Below, in pieces: positions 1 through 8,310 of a stretch of DNA of 64,000 nucleotides. Origin of the DNA: Mariprofundus ferrooxydans PV-1 (GTDB lineage Bacteria; Pseudomonadota; Zetaproteobacteria; Mariprofundales; Mariprofundaceae). The notes beneath the pieces were generated by a model. That model was not told where the DNA came from. It saw nothing but the letters and a program-made list of their open reading frames with translations, and ran no database searches. A program made the translations under genes and the position numbers. Position 1 is the first letter of the stretch. The number at the start of each line of letters is the position of its first letter. The stretch covers positions 1,079,460 to 1,143,459 of the forward strand of contig NZ_DS022295.1 of assembly GCF_000153765.1 (NCBI RefSeq). Reading direction: 5' to 3'.

Positions 1-371
1 AGAAGATGTACAACACCGTGCGCGAAGGTCAGGACATCGGCCTCTCGATGATGGCCGCAGGTGTCGACAGTGTACAAATACACACGGCCATTACCGCCCA
101 CTTCGATGCACAGGGCTTTAAAACCGGCATGGTGCGCGGCAAACAGGGCGGTTTTTTCCACGGCACCGGCCACGGCGTCGGCCTGGAAATTCATGAGGGT
201 CCGCGCGTCTCCACGCGCGGCGAAATCCTCAAGGCAGGCCATGTCGTTACCTGCGAACCCGGCCTCTACTACGCCCATATCGGCGGCGTGCGTCTGGAAG
301 ATATGGTCGTCATCCGCGACGGCGGCTGCGACAACCTGACCCGCTACAAGCGTCGCCTGGAAATCGCATAA
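1..371 (+). CDS. pepP: Xaa-Pro aminopeptidase (M24 family), C-terminal part
   Basis: This is the last roughly 122 codons of a metallopeptidase that removes an N-terminal residue ahead of proline. The gene enters the window from the left edge, so its start is not visible and the first in-frame Met is not a real start. The M24 signatures are present: the HGTGHGVGLEIHE stretch with metal-binding His, the Glu of TCEPGLYY, and the Glu of VRLEDMVV, which together complete the dinuclear metal site. The stop codon is TAA. Cytoplasmic location is inferred from the family. The assignment as an M24 peptidase is firm. PepP-like versus PepQ-like cannot be settled without the N-terminal half. Confidence 0.85.
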   Translation, partial: KMYNTVREGQDIGLSMMAAGVDSVQIHTAITAHFDAQGFKTGMVRGKQGGFFHGTGHGVGLEIHEGPRVSTRGEILKAGHVVTCEPGLYYAHIGGVRLEDMVVIRDGGCDNLTRYKRRLEIA

Positions 372-511
372 ATCAGCAGACAGGCAAGGCGTTGGGCAAA
401 TGAAGCTCCCGGGTGAAGAGGGTGACGCGCAGCTCCCCTGATAGCGTAAACCGACTCACACGGCCAGGCTAACTGGAAAAATTCTGCCCGATCTGGCACC
501 ATTACATCTCT

Positions 512-1045
512 ATGAGTGAGACCCTGACCTACTTTGCCTACGGCTCGAACATGTCCAGCAAACGATTGCAGGCGCGCGTGCCTTCCGCCCGGCTCATCGG
601 CACCGCCACCCTTACCGGTCACCGGCTCGCCTTTCACAAGTTCAGCCATGTCGATCTCTCCGCCAAGTGCGATGCATGCGAATCGGCCGATGATACGGAC
701 CGCGTGATCGGTGTGCTCTATCATCTGCCGCGCGCCGAAAAACCGGCGCTGGACAAGGTCGAAGGGTTGGGCATCGGCTATGATGAGAAACAGGTTCGGG
801 TGCATGGCAGCGATGGCCATGTCGATGCATTCATGTATACCGCCACCCGCATTGATGATGCGGTCAAGCCGTTCCACTGGTACAAGCAGCATGTGATCCA
901 TGGCGCCCGGGAGAACCGGCTGCCGGATGCGTATCTGGCTTTTATCGACAGTTTTGAATCGATTGACGATCCCGACAATGAACGCCATGAGCGCGAGCTG
1001 AACATCTACGGAAGCACCCGGATGACGAAACCGGCCCGCAGATGA
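512..1045 (+). CDS. gamma-glutamylcyclotransferase-fold protein (AIG2/GGCT-like)
   Basis: The 177-residue protein starts with the substrate-loop motif YFAYGSNM (residues 7-14) that defines the GGCT/AIG2 fold. It also has a Glu in DKVEGLGIGY (about residues 83-92) at the position of the catalytic acid in active gamma-glutamylcyclotransferases. Such enzymes convert gamma-glutamyl amines or amino acids to 5-oxoproline plus free amine. The exact substrate is not predictable. The gene stands alone on the plus strand, 140 bases after the aminopeptidase. A long open frame on the opposite strand here is a shadow, since the plus frame carries the family motifs. The length is normal for the family. Confidence 0.75.
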   Translation: MSETLTYFAYGSNMSSKRLQARVPSARLIGTATLTGHRLAFHKFSHVDLSAKCDACESADDTDRVIGVLYHLPRAEKPALDKVEGLGIGYDEKQVRVHGSDGHVDAFMYTATRIDDAVKPFHWYKQHVIHGARENRLPDAYLAFIDSFESIDDPDNERHERELNIYGSTRMTKPARR

Positions 1046-1204
1046 TCGCAAGGTTTGGCAGTAATTTTCATCAAAAATGAGAGACCTGTCTCGATCCTGG
1101 ACACTGACCATTTCGGCAAGCTGACCTATATTGAAGTCGGCGCCACCTGCGCAGACATTGAGACCTATATTCAACTTGGCGATGCCGTTGCTAAAACCAG
1201 CTGA
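1046..1204 (+). pseudogene. orphan C-terminal coding fragment, possibly peptidase M42-like
   Basis: Directly after the stop of the cyclotransferase gene, the same frame stays open for 52 codons to a TGA. The translation has protein-like composition, with segments such as ILDTDHFGKLTYIEVGA and YIQLGDAVA. It has no start codon or ribosome-binding site of its own. The pattern of IEVGA followed some ten residues later by hydrophobic-x-x-GD-x-V resembles the central part of M42 aminopeptidases. That match is from memory and weak. It is most simply a remnant of a deleted gene, or read-through of junk sequence. The repeat region that starts immediately downstream may mark the deletion point. Confidence 0.3.
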
Positions 1205-1236
1205 TTCATTTTATGGTTTATCCCGTATTTGCGGGA

Positions 1237-1508
1237 AATATGGCTAAAGAAAGCTTTTGGATCCCCGGTTTGCGATAGCTGATTTGGACTGCATCAGGCA
1301 GGCACATGGATGTGCCGAATCACAAAAAGGCAGGACAGCCGTTTGGACGAGCTTTAGCTCGCCCGCAAGGGTGAGACACATGGATGTGCCTAATCACAAA
1401 AAGGCAGGAGCCGTTTGGACGAGCTAAAAGCTCGCCCGCAAGGGTGAGGCACATGGATGTGCCGAATCACAGCGTCAAACTAATTCAATATAGAGCCTAT
1501 CGCGCGGC
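1237..1508. repeat. dispersed palindromic repeat, copy 1 (with internal 73-74 bp tandem units)
   Basis: The palindrome GGCACATGGATGTGCC occurs at 1301-1316 and 1448-1463, with a one-mismatch copy at 1375-1390, giving a 73-74 bp period. Each full unit also carries a second hairpin, GAGCTTTAGCTC at 1349-1360 and GAGCTAAAAGCTC at 1421-1433. Bases 1395-1508 are almost identical to 12282-12395, and the left flank 1237-1278 is similar to 12183-12224. The element therefore exists in at least two places. A further hairpin, TCCCG-loop-CGGGA, lies at 1221-1236. It sits between converging genes. The structure suggests a REP- or MITE-like non-coding element; no transposase is present. Confidence 0.8.
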
Positions 1509-1553
1509 GGGACAGCGCCGCTTGTTCCCCCCGCTAGCAGGTTGCCGAGACAA

Positions 1554-1601
1554 GTATAAAATCACGAGCTGGAGCGTGTAAGCGCGACCGTGATTTTATA
1601 C
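1554..1601. repeat. long inverted repeat in the repeat region
   Basis: Perfect 13-base arms, GTATAAAATCACG at 1554-1566 and its complement CGTGATTTTATAC at 1589-1601, enclose a 22-base loop. There is no T-tract, so it is not a classical terminator for either neighbour. It belongs to the same hairpin-rich stretch as the dispersed repeat. Confidence 0.8.
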
Positions 1602-1651
1602 GCTGGATCGGGGACCCGCAGGGCAAGCTGGTTCCGGGGTTCCCTTCTTTG

Positions 1652-1679
1652 GTACTTTCTTGGGAACGCAAGAAAGTAC
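1652..1679. repeat. hairpin closing the repeat region
   Basis: Perfect 11-base arms GTACTTTCTTG and CAAGAAAGTAC are separated by GGAACG. The second repeat region ends with an analogous hairpin at 12501-12530 of different sequence but the same style. From here to the hrpB stop at 1765 no feature is visible. Confidence 0.75.
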
Positions 1680-1764
1680 GAATATCGATCATAAACATCC
1701 CAACTCACTGTAACCGTTCAGCCAGACAGAGAGATAAAGTGAAACAGTCAGGTAAACTGTCCCG

Positions 1765-4350
1765 TTAACCACGATGCATCTGTTTTTTGGTTTTGCTGGT
1801 GGCCTCTGCGGTGAATGGGTCATCCGGCCAGTAGTGGCGTTTGTATTTTCCGCGCAGCTCTTTTTTCACATCGTGATAGGTGGTTTGCCAGAAGCTGTTC
1901 AAATCCTGCGTAACCTGCATGGGCTTACGCGCCGGTGAGAGTAGATGCATCGTCAGTTTGCACGCTCCGTTTAGCAGCGTGGGCGTATCAAACAGACCAA
2001 ACACCTCCTGCAGTCTGACGGCAAGTACCGGTTGTTCGGGATCGCTGTAATCAATCGTGACCGCGGAGCCGCTGGGCACGCTGATGCGCTCCGGCGCCAA
2101 CTGCTTGATCAGCTGCTGCTGTTGCCAGCTGAGCTGATTCAACAGCAGGCTATGCAGATCCAGATTGAAACACTGTTTGAGGCTGTTCTCATGGTTTAAG
2201 TGAGGCTGCAACCAATCCTCCAGCCTGTCGCTCAGCGCCTGCTCTGAAAAATCGGGCAGCGGCTGCTCGGCAAACATATTTTTTACAGCTGCGCTCTTAT
2301 CCAGATGATGATGAATAAATTGCACGCGCTGTTGCAGGCTGCGTGCCTTACTACTCCAGTTCAGACACCCCACTCCCTGCTCTCTGATGGCCTGCAGCAA
2401 ACACTGTTGCACCGCCTCTCTGCTGTCGCTGTGATGAACAGTGGATTCCTGCAGCATGATTTTACCGATGCGGCTGACCTGTTTGACCTCAACGCGTTGT
2501 GCCTCGTCATTCCACTCCACCCGCTCTTCCTGCTCAATGATTCCGGAAAAACAGGTCTGCAGCTGTTCGGCGCTGATATCTGCCGCCAGATAGATACTGG
2601 CTTCTCCCTGTCTGGCATCCAGATTGGCGACCACGAGGTATTCATGCAGGTGGTGTTGGATATAGGGCGGAATAACCGCGCCCTTACCGTTACTAAGCAG
2701 GTAACGTGCTTCATTGGGATTGCGGCGTTTGGCGATTCTGTCGGGATAGGCATAGGCCAGCAGTACGCCGCTATAGTGATGATCCGGTCGCTCCTTGTTT
2801 AAGCCTGCTTTGCTGCACTGTTTCACGCGCCTGAAAAAATCATCGGCGCTCTGCATGATGCGTTTACACTGCTGGTGATCGATGCCGTGATGGTTTGATT
2901 TTCCATGCAGCAGCACATTCAGCCTGTCATGGATGTCGGCAGATTTATCTGCATTAGCGAGAAAGATATCTTTCTCGCTGAGCAGGCTGGCAATCAGGCA
3001 GGCGTGATAAGCCTGATTCAGTTTAACAGCTGCCAGCATCATGTGCGCCAGACGCGGATGCGTGCCGAGCCTGAGCATATCGCGACCGTGCGCAGTGATG
3101 GTCCCCAGCCCATCGATTGCGCCGAGTTGTTGCAGCAGCGTTTTTGCCTGCTCTATCGCACCGTGAGGCGGCAAATCCATCCACTGCAGTTCATTAACAT
3201 CAGTCACGCCCCAGTTGGCCAGCTCCAGCACCAGCGAAGTAAGATCGCTGTGCAGGATCTCAGGCGATGCATGTTTGAGCAGACGTGACTGCTGCGTCGC
3301 GCTCCACATACGATAACAGGTGCCGGCGGAGAGCCTTCCGGCGCGTCCGCTGCGCTGCACGGCCGAGTCCTGTGAAATGGCGCGGGTGGTAAGCCTGTTC
3401 ATGCCCGAGGCCGGGCTGTAATCGAGCACGCGCTCCAGTCCTGAATCAATCACACAGCTGATCCCTTCAATGGTGATGCTGGTTTCTGCAATATTGGTGG
3501 CCAGCACAATTTTACGCATACCTTTATCGGCAGGTGCTGCGATAGCCAGATCCTGTTGCTGCTTCTTCAGGCTGCCATGTAGCGGTGCAATCACAATGTG
3601 CCTGATCGATTCGCGATCAAGGAGCTGTTTGATCTGTCTGGCCAACTGATTGATCTCTTTGACACCGGGCAGAAATACCAGGCAGTTGCCCTCGTGTTCA
3701 TGGATGAATGTGTTGACCGTGTTGGTCAGGTCGATCATCAGTTGCTGCTGTGGATTACTGTTGCGCTGACGGATTGCGTGATCGAGATACCTGTTCTCAA
3801 CAGGAAAGCTGCGACCTTCACTCTCAATGATCGGTGCGTGATGCAGCAGGCTCGCAACAGCATCGGTATGCAGTGTTGCCGACATCACCAGTATTTTCAG
3901 ATCCTCGCGCAGGATCTGCTGGCTCTGCAAACAGAGTGCCAGCGACAGATCAGCATGCAGGCTGCGTTCGTGAAATTCATCAAAAATCACCAGCGCCGTG
4001 TTTGTCAGTTCCGGGTCAGCCTGCAACTTGCGCGTTAAAATGCCTTCGGTGACCACCAGTATCTTTGTCTTATCGCTAACGCAGCTATCCTGACGAATCT
4101 GGTAACCGACGGTTTCACCAACCTTCTCACCGAGCAGAAATGCCATACGCGCCGCCGCATTGCGTGCCGCGAGCCTGCGCGGTTCAAGCATGATGATCTG
4201 TCTGTCACCCAGCCAGCCCTCACCCAGCAGGGCGATGGGTACAGCGGTGGTTTTTCCTGCCCCCGGCGGGGCCTGCAGTACCAGACGATTGTGCGTGGTT
4301 AATTTCTCTTTGATCTCCGGCAGAACATCATGGATGGGAAGCAACGGCAT
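1765..4350 (-). CDS. hrpB: ATP-dependent RNA helicase HrpB
   Basis: This is an 861-residue DEAH-box helicase, close to the usual HrpB length. Motif I is APPGAGKTT (about residues 27-35), motif II is the variant DEFH (124-127) and motif III is SAT (about 157-159). The motif VI region QRSGRAGRL follows. After it come the helicase-associated region and the HrpB-specific C-terminal domain, ending with a basic tail that contains YWPDDP. HrpB is a cytoplasmic helicase whose cellular substrate is poorly defined. The gene is monocistronic as far as can be seen, and the start ATG at 4350 is the first in frame. The opposite-strand open frames inside it are shadows. Confidence 0.93.
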   Translation of the reverse strand: MPLLPIHDVLPEIKEKLTTHNRLVLQAPPGAGKTTAVPIALLGEGWLGDRQIIMLEPRRLAARNAAARMAFLLGEKVGETVGYQIRQDSCVSDKTKILVVTEGILTRKLQADPELTNTALVIFDEFHERSLHADLSLALCLQSQQILREDLKILVMSATLHTDAVASLLHHAPIIESEGRSFPVENRYLDHAIRQRNSNPQQQLMIDLTNTVNTFIHEHEGNCLVFLPGVKEINQLARQIKQLLDRESIRHIVIAPLHGSLKKQQQDLAIAAPADKGMRKIVLATNIAETSITIEGISCVIDSGLERVLDYSPASGMNRLTTRAISQDSAVQRSGRAGRLSAGTCYRMWSATQQSRLLKHASPEILHSDLTSLVLELANWGVTDVNELQWMDLPPHGAIEQAKTLLQQLGAIDGLGTITAHGRDMLRLGTHPRLAHMMLAAVKLNQAYHACLIASLLSEKDIFLANADKSADIHDRLNVLLHGKSNHHGIDHQQCKRIMQSADDFFRRVKQCSKAGLNKERPDHHYSGVLLAYAYPDRIAKRRNPNEARYLLSNGKGAVIPPYIQHHLHEYLVVANLDARQGEASIYLAADISAEQLQTCFSGIIEQEERVEWNDEAQRVEVKQVSRIGKIMLQESTVHHSDSREAVQQCLLQAIREQGVGCLNWSSKARSLQQRVQFIHHHLDKSAAVKNMFAEQPLPDFSEQALSDRLEDWLQPHLNHENSLKQCFNLDLHSLLLNQLSWQQQQLIKQLAPERISVPSGSAVTIDYSDPEQPVLAVRLQEVFGLFDTPTLLNGACKLTMHLLSPARKPMQVTQDLNSFWQTTYHDVKKELRGKYKRHYWPDDPFTAEATSKTKKQMHRG

Positions 4351-4470
4351 GCGCAGATGATAACTTAAGTCAAAACAAAAACACTTTCAATGATTAGATC
4401 AGGCTCAAACTGTCCCTTTATTTTTTTAAGGGAAATCCGCAAAACAAGACTTGGCCCCGCCTACTTCAAG

Positions 4471-4514
4471 AGCTGCACGGCGGTGACTGCACAGCCGAGA
4501 TTGAAGATCGCATC
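4471..4514 (-). pseudogene. 44-bp remnant of an asparaginase gene
   Basis: The 44 bases match 9951-9994, inside the short asparaginase gene of this window, with a single mismatch and the same orientation. The matching part encodes the conserved segment around DAIFNLGCAVTAVQLL. Nothing before or after it resembles the asparaginase gene. It lies in the 194-base space between hrpB and the antiporter gene, in which I see nothing else. It is best read as the leftover of a deleted paralogue or of a short gene-fragment transfer. Confidence 0.75.
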
Positions 4515-4544
4515 AGCAGGGGGACTCTTTTGTTGGGGGGCACT

Positions 4545-6242
4545 TTACTCTTCTGGCACGAGCAGTTTGTAATCGTCCTTCCTTAAGGCATCCAGCAGCG
4601 CATCAACTGTAGTTTTATCAATATCCATCGCCAGCAGTGTTTCTGAGCCCATCAACAGGCTAGCCTCCAGCGCCTCAGGGATAGCCCATGTAGCGCCGTA
4701 TTTAATAAGCAGGTGCTTTGTATCCACATCCTTGGCTCTGGCAAAAACATTCAGCCCCGGATAAATATCCTTGATATGTGAAACTACCCGTACAGCATGC
4801 AGAGGAGAATCAACCGTAACAATCACCAGCCTTGCTTTTCCGAGGCCAATGGCCGAAAGCAGTGCCGGGTCACTCATATCTCCATAGTAAACAGACTTGC
4901 CCTTTTTCCTCTCTCTCAGAACAAGATCATGGTCACTGTCATAAGCCATATAAGGGATCTGGCTGAGCTCAAGCATATTTGCAACCACCTGCCCTACCCT
5001 GCCGAACCCGGCAATCACTACAGGTGCGAAATTATCTTCATCGGGAATCTCTCCAATCAAGTCACGCCCTGCAGGTGCTTTTGCGGCAATCATCTCGCCC
5101 AGCTTCACACAAAACGGCGTGAGTAGCATGGTAATAGAAATCACGGCAATACCTACAGCAAAGATTTCATCGCCGATCACGCCCAGCACTCTTGCCGCGC
5201 CAAAAAGTACAAAGCCGAACTCTCCGCTCTGCGAAAGAAGAAAAGACATACGAAAGGCATTGCTTCTGGAAAAACCAAAAGTCAGTGCCAATAAAAAGAC
5301 AACCAGGATCTTGATCAGCATAATAACAAAGACATGCCGGGCGATCGTCCACGGATGCTCCATAACGATATTAAGATCCAGAGACATACCAACAGCCACA
5401 AAAAAGAGACTCATCAGGATGCCCTTATAGGGCTCGATATTGGCCTCGATCTGAATACGGTACCTGGAGTCGGAAAGAGTCATCCCCATCAGAAATGCAC
5501 CCAGAGCCATCGACAGCCCTGCATGCTCCATAGCCCAGACGGCAAAGACGACCGAGAGCATCACTGTGAAGACAAATGCTTCCCGATTCCGGTCCCGGGC
5601 AAAACGGGAGAGTAGATATGGCACAATGTATTTCCCAACAGCAACGACCCCGGCGATCATACCCGCAACAAACAGAACCTCTTCCCAGACAGGGATATCA
5701 TCAGGTAAAACACCACCTTCGGAGAAAAGCGGCGTAATGGCCAGAAGCGGAATAACCGCCAGATCCTGCATAAGCAGCACGGCAAAAGAAGCTGTCCCAT
5801 AACGACTGGCGATTTCACCCCGCTCCTGAAGAATCTGAATGACAAAAGCTGTCGATGAAAGCGCAAGGGTAAGGCCAATCAACATTGCTACACCTGCCGA
5901 CATAGGCATCGACCAATATGCATATGCGCCGATGACGATGCCCGAGAATACAATCTGCAGACTGCCTAAGCCGAAGACCTCCCGGCGCATAGTCCATAAC
6001 TTGCCAGGCCTCATCTCCAAACCAATCAGAAAAAGCAGTAGCACCACACCAATCTCGGCAAAGTGGCGAAGGCTCTCCACCTGATCGGTCAGTACCGGAC
6101 CCGGTGAGTAGGGGCCAACGATAATACCGGCAATAAGCAAACCCAGAACAGAACCCACCCCAAGCTTCTTCGATATGCCCACGGTAATCGAGACGGTAAC
6201 GAGCAGGAATAGTGCGGAAAAAAGGATGGCATCAAAGCTCAT
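4545..6242 (-). CDS. KefB/KefC-like monovalent cation:proton antiporter with RCK domain
   Basis: This CPA2-family inner-membrane protein of 565 residues has about a dozen hydrophobic segments in its first 380 residues. They are followed by a Rossmann RCK/TrkA-N domain beginning VVIAGFGRVGQVVANML. Family members exchange K+ or Na+ for H+ under nucleotide or ligand control. I chose the ATG at 6242 over the upstream in-frame ATG at 6302 because GGGAGGA lies 8 bases ahead of it and the first membrane helix follows at once. Glutathione-gated KefC identity is not shown, as no KefF/KefG ancillary gene is adjacent. A 24-codon reading frame with a strong ribosome-binding site lies 113 bases upstream on the same strand. 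Confidence 0.85.
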   Translation of the reverse strand: MSFDAILFSALFLLVTVSITVGISKKLGVGSVLGLLIAGIIVGPYSPGPVLTDQVESLRHFAEIGVVLLLFLIGLEMRPGKLWTMRREVFGLGSLQIVFSGIVIGAYAYWSMPMSAGVAMLIGLTLALSSTAFVIQILQERGEIASRYGTASFAVLLMQDLAVIPLLAITPLFSEGGVLPDDIPVWEEVLFVAGMIAGVVAVGKYIVPYLLSRFARDRNREAFVFTVMLSVVFAVWAMEHAGLSMALGAFLMGMTLSDSRYRIQIEANIEPYKGILMSLFFVAVGMSLDLNIVMEHPWTIARHVFVIMLIKILVVFLLALTFGFSRSNAFRMSFLLSQSGEFGFVLFGAARVLGVIGDEIFAVGIAVISITMLLTPFCVKLGEMIAAKAPAGRDLIGEIPDEDNFAPVVIAGFGRVGQVVANMLELSQIPYMAYDSDHDLVLRERKKGKSVYYGDMSDPALLSAIGLGKARLVIVTVDSPLHAVRVVSHIKDIYPGLNVFARAKDVDTKHLLIKYGATWAIPEALEASLLMGSETLLAMDIDKTTVDALLDALRKDDYKLLVPEE

Positions 6243-6355
6243 AGTCGTATCCTCCCTACCACCAATTATTGCGCCTGAACGGATAAGCTCATCATTGTGC
6301 AAAGTGCGTGCAAGTCAATGCGGACGCGCTCTGTAATTTAATAGAGACAGCTGGG

Positions 6356-6430
6356 TCAGGCATGGGTATATGAGTTACCCCCCTGCCCCGGGATCAGACT
6401 GCTCAAAAAAGCGCGATCAACAGTAGTCAT
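6356..6430 (-). CDS. possible 24-residue leader peptide upstream of the antiporter
   Basis: A short frame beginning MTTVDRAFLSSLIPGQ and ending in SYTHA is preceded by AGGAGG at an 8-base spacing, a better ribosome-binding site than many full genes here have. It lies on the same strand as the antiporter gene, whose start is 113 bases further on. No family is recognised. It could be a small protein, an upstream leader that couples translation to antiporter expression, or chance. Conservation in relatives would decide. Confidence 0.35.
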   Translation of the reverse strand: MTTVDRAFLSSLIPGQGGNSYTHA

Positions 6431-6528
6431 GTTTTTAGCCTCCTGTTCATGAGTAACAGGCTGTTTTAAAGGTAACCAGAATCGGTGGTCGCAGGCACTC
6501 AGAATCACTTTTAATAGTGGAAGATCTA

Positions 6529-6556
6529 TTGGCAGCAGGTACGAGAAACCTATAAT
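6529..6556 (+). promoter_or_regulatory. near-consensus sigma-70 promoter for the GNAT gene
   Basis: TTGGCA at 6529-6534 and a perfect TATAAT at 6551-6556 are separated by 16 bases. The -10 box ends 7 bases before the ATG at 6564, so transcription would begin at or next to the start codon. No Shine-Dalgarno sequence precedes that ATG, which fits a leaderless mRNA. Confidence 0.6.
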
Positions 6557-6563
6557 TGCCGCC

Positions 6564-7121
6564 ATGTTGAGAAATAGCGCGATCAATACCACTGTTCGTC
6601 AGGCAAAAGCCTGTGATGCAGAGGCGATCAGTCATCTTGGCGGGGTTACCTTTGCCAGCGCCTATGGCGCGATTGTGCGGCCGGAGGACATGGCCGGTTA
6701 TGTGGCAGATATCTTTGCGCCATCGCGAATTTCCGAAGAGATCGGAGCCTCCGATAGCGTCTATCTGGTTGCCGAAACCGAATCAGGCATCGTCGGTTAT
6801 GCCAAACTCGCCATGACAGAGACACCGGAAATGGTTCCGGCAGGCTATCCGATCGAGCTGGTGCGCCTCTACCTTGATCATCGCTACTATGGCCGGGGAA
6901 TCGGCGAAAAGCTGTTGAGTGAAATCTGTTCGAGGGTTGTTAAGGCCGGGCATCGTGGATTATGGCTGCGGGTATGGCAGAAAAATGAAGGTGCGATCCG
7001 ATTCTATCGCCGCCACGGTTTCGAGATTGTCGGCAGCGAACCCTATTTTATCGGTGAGACGCCCAACCCCGTCGTTCTGATGTGCGCCGAGCTTGCCGCC
7101 CATGATGCCCCCACCGAGTAA
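6564..7121 (+). CDS. GNAT-family N-acetyltransferase
   Basis: This 185-residue single-domain acetyltransferase has the GNAT core in order. A first helix follows RQAKACDAEAISHLG, the central strands contain ELVRLYLD, and the acetyl-CoA loop is HRYYGRGIGEKLL (about residues 111-123), with the Q/R-x-x-G-x-G/A pattern. The late WQKNEGAIRFYRRHGFEIVG motif completes it. The acceptor substrate is unknown. It is cytoplasmic and stands between the antiporter (divergent) and metA (same strand, 89 bases further on). The ATG lies right behind a strong promoter and has no ribosome-binding site, so translation is probably leaderless. Confidence 0.85.
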   Translation: MLRNSAINTTVRQAKACDAEAISHLGGVTFASAYGAIVRPEDMAGYVADIFAPSRISEEIGASDSVYLVAETESGIVGYAKLAMTETPEMVPAGYPIELVRLYLDHRYYGRGIGEKLLSEICSRVVKAGHRGLWLRVWQKNEGAIRFYRRHGFEIVGSEPYFIGETPNPVVLMCAELAAHDAPTE

Positions 7122-7210
7122 CCGGGTTCCTTTCTTTCAGGATTAAAATAAACTACTGTTCCTCTTCACCTTTTGCCTGGTCGGCAGAGAAGAAGGAAGG
7201 AGCTGCATTC

Positions 7211-8242
7211 ATGCCGTTGGTTGAGCACACACCGTTGCCTGCATTTGAAAAATTACGTCAACGCGGTGAAAAGGTGCTGACGCACAAGCAGGCACTGCAT
7301 CAGGATATTCGCGAGTTGCATGTTGGCCTGCTGAATATGATGCCCGACGCCGCCATGATCGCCACGGAGATTCAGTTCATGCGCCTGGTGGGAAGCTGCA
7401 ACCAGATCGCCCAGTTTTATGTGCATCCGTTTACCGTCGAAGGGCTGCCACGCAGCAAAGAGACGCAAGCCTATATCGACAGCTATTACAGCAGCTTCGA
7501 GCAGATCAAGACGATGGGACTCGATGCCCTGATCGTCACTGGCGCCAATGTCTCCAACCCGTCGCTGGACCAGGAGCCGTTCTGGGAGCCATTGAAAGAG
7601 GTGATCGGCTGGGCCCGGGAGAATGTCACCTCGGTGCTCTGCTCGTGTCTGGCGACCCATGCACTGGTCAAACAGCTCTACAATATCGAGCGGCAACCGA
7701 TGCCTGCCAAGCTGTGGGGCGTTTATCCGCATCGTGTGACCCATAACGAACATCCGCTGCTGCGCGATATCAATACCCGCTTCGATGTACCGCACTCCCG
7801 CTTTAACGCGATCCACAGGGAGCAGCTTGAGCGGGCGGGTCTGACGATCCTGATCGAGAGCGATGTTGCGGGGGTACATATGGCGGTCAGCCCCGATCAA
7901 TACAGTCTGGTCTATTTTCAGGGACACCCCGAATACGACACCAACAGTCTGCTGAAGGAGTACAAGCGCGAGGTGAACCGCTATATCAGCGGCGAGCGCG
8001 CCGACTATCCGCCCGTGCCCGAGAGCTATTTCTGTGAAGATGCCGCCGAGATTGTCGAGCATCACCGTTTGCATGTGCAGAAGGCGATGCGAGAGGGCAT
8101 TGCAACACCGCCATTCCCGGAGGCGCATATCGAGCCTCTGCTGGATAACACGTGGCGCGATACGACCAAGTCCATCGTCAATAACTGGCTGGGACTGGTC
8201 TATGAAAACACATCGCTTGAGCAGTTTCGCCCAACGACCTAG
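7211..8242 (+). CDS. metA: homoserine O-acyltransferase, MetA family
   Basis: This 343-residue enzyme activates the hydroxyl of homoserine by acylation, the first committed step of methionine synthesis. The nucleophile is Cys146 in SCLATHA. His239 and Glu241 in GHPEYD complete the triad expected of the MetA (HTS) family, and PHSRF lies near residue 195. A ribosome-binding site GAAGGAAGGAG lies just before the ATG. The partner metY lies 68 bases downstream on the same strand. Because MetY enzymes usually use O-acetylhomoserine, the acyl donor may be acetyl-CoA rather than succinyl-CoA. Sequence alone does not settle that here. No SAM riboswitch is seen in the 89-base leader. Confidence 0.9.
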   Translation: MPLVEHTPLPAFEKLRQRGEKVLTHKQALHQDIRELHVGLLNMMPDAAMIATEIQFMRLVGSCNQIAQFYVHPFTVEGLPRSKETQAYIDSYYSSFEQIKTMGLDALIVTGANVSNPSLDQEPFWEPLKEVIGWARENVTSVLCSCLATHALVKQLYNIERQPMPAKLWGVYPHRVTHNEHPLLRDINTRFDVPHSRFNAIHREQLERAGLTILIESDVAGVHMAVSPDQYSLVYFQGHPEYDTNSLLKEYKREVNRYISGERADYPPVPESYFCEDAAEIVEHHRLHVQKAMREGIATPPFPEAHIEPLLDNTWRDTTKSIVNNWLGLVYENTSLEQFRPTT

Positions 8243-8310
8243 TACCCGAATTATAAAAATACCGCCTGAGTCAGGCGTAAGCCCATCACCGAACCTATAA
8301 GGAGCGTTCC

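Noticed and set aside
344..1174. 276-codon open frame on the minus strand
   Set aside because: It overlaps the cyclotransferase gene, which carries the family motifs; the minus frame has no recognisable motif or ribosome-binding site.
1301..1463. Regularly spaced palindromes as a CRISPR array
   Set aside because: The 73-74 bp units are nearly identical throughout, without unique spacers, and no cas gene is near.
1384..1581. Short plus-strand frame, similar to one at 12277-12528
   Set aside because: Both read through the dispersed repeat. The shared peptide only reflects the shared DNA, and there is no ribosome-binding site or stable domain.
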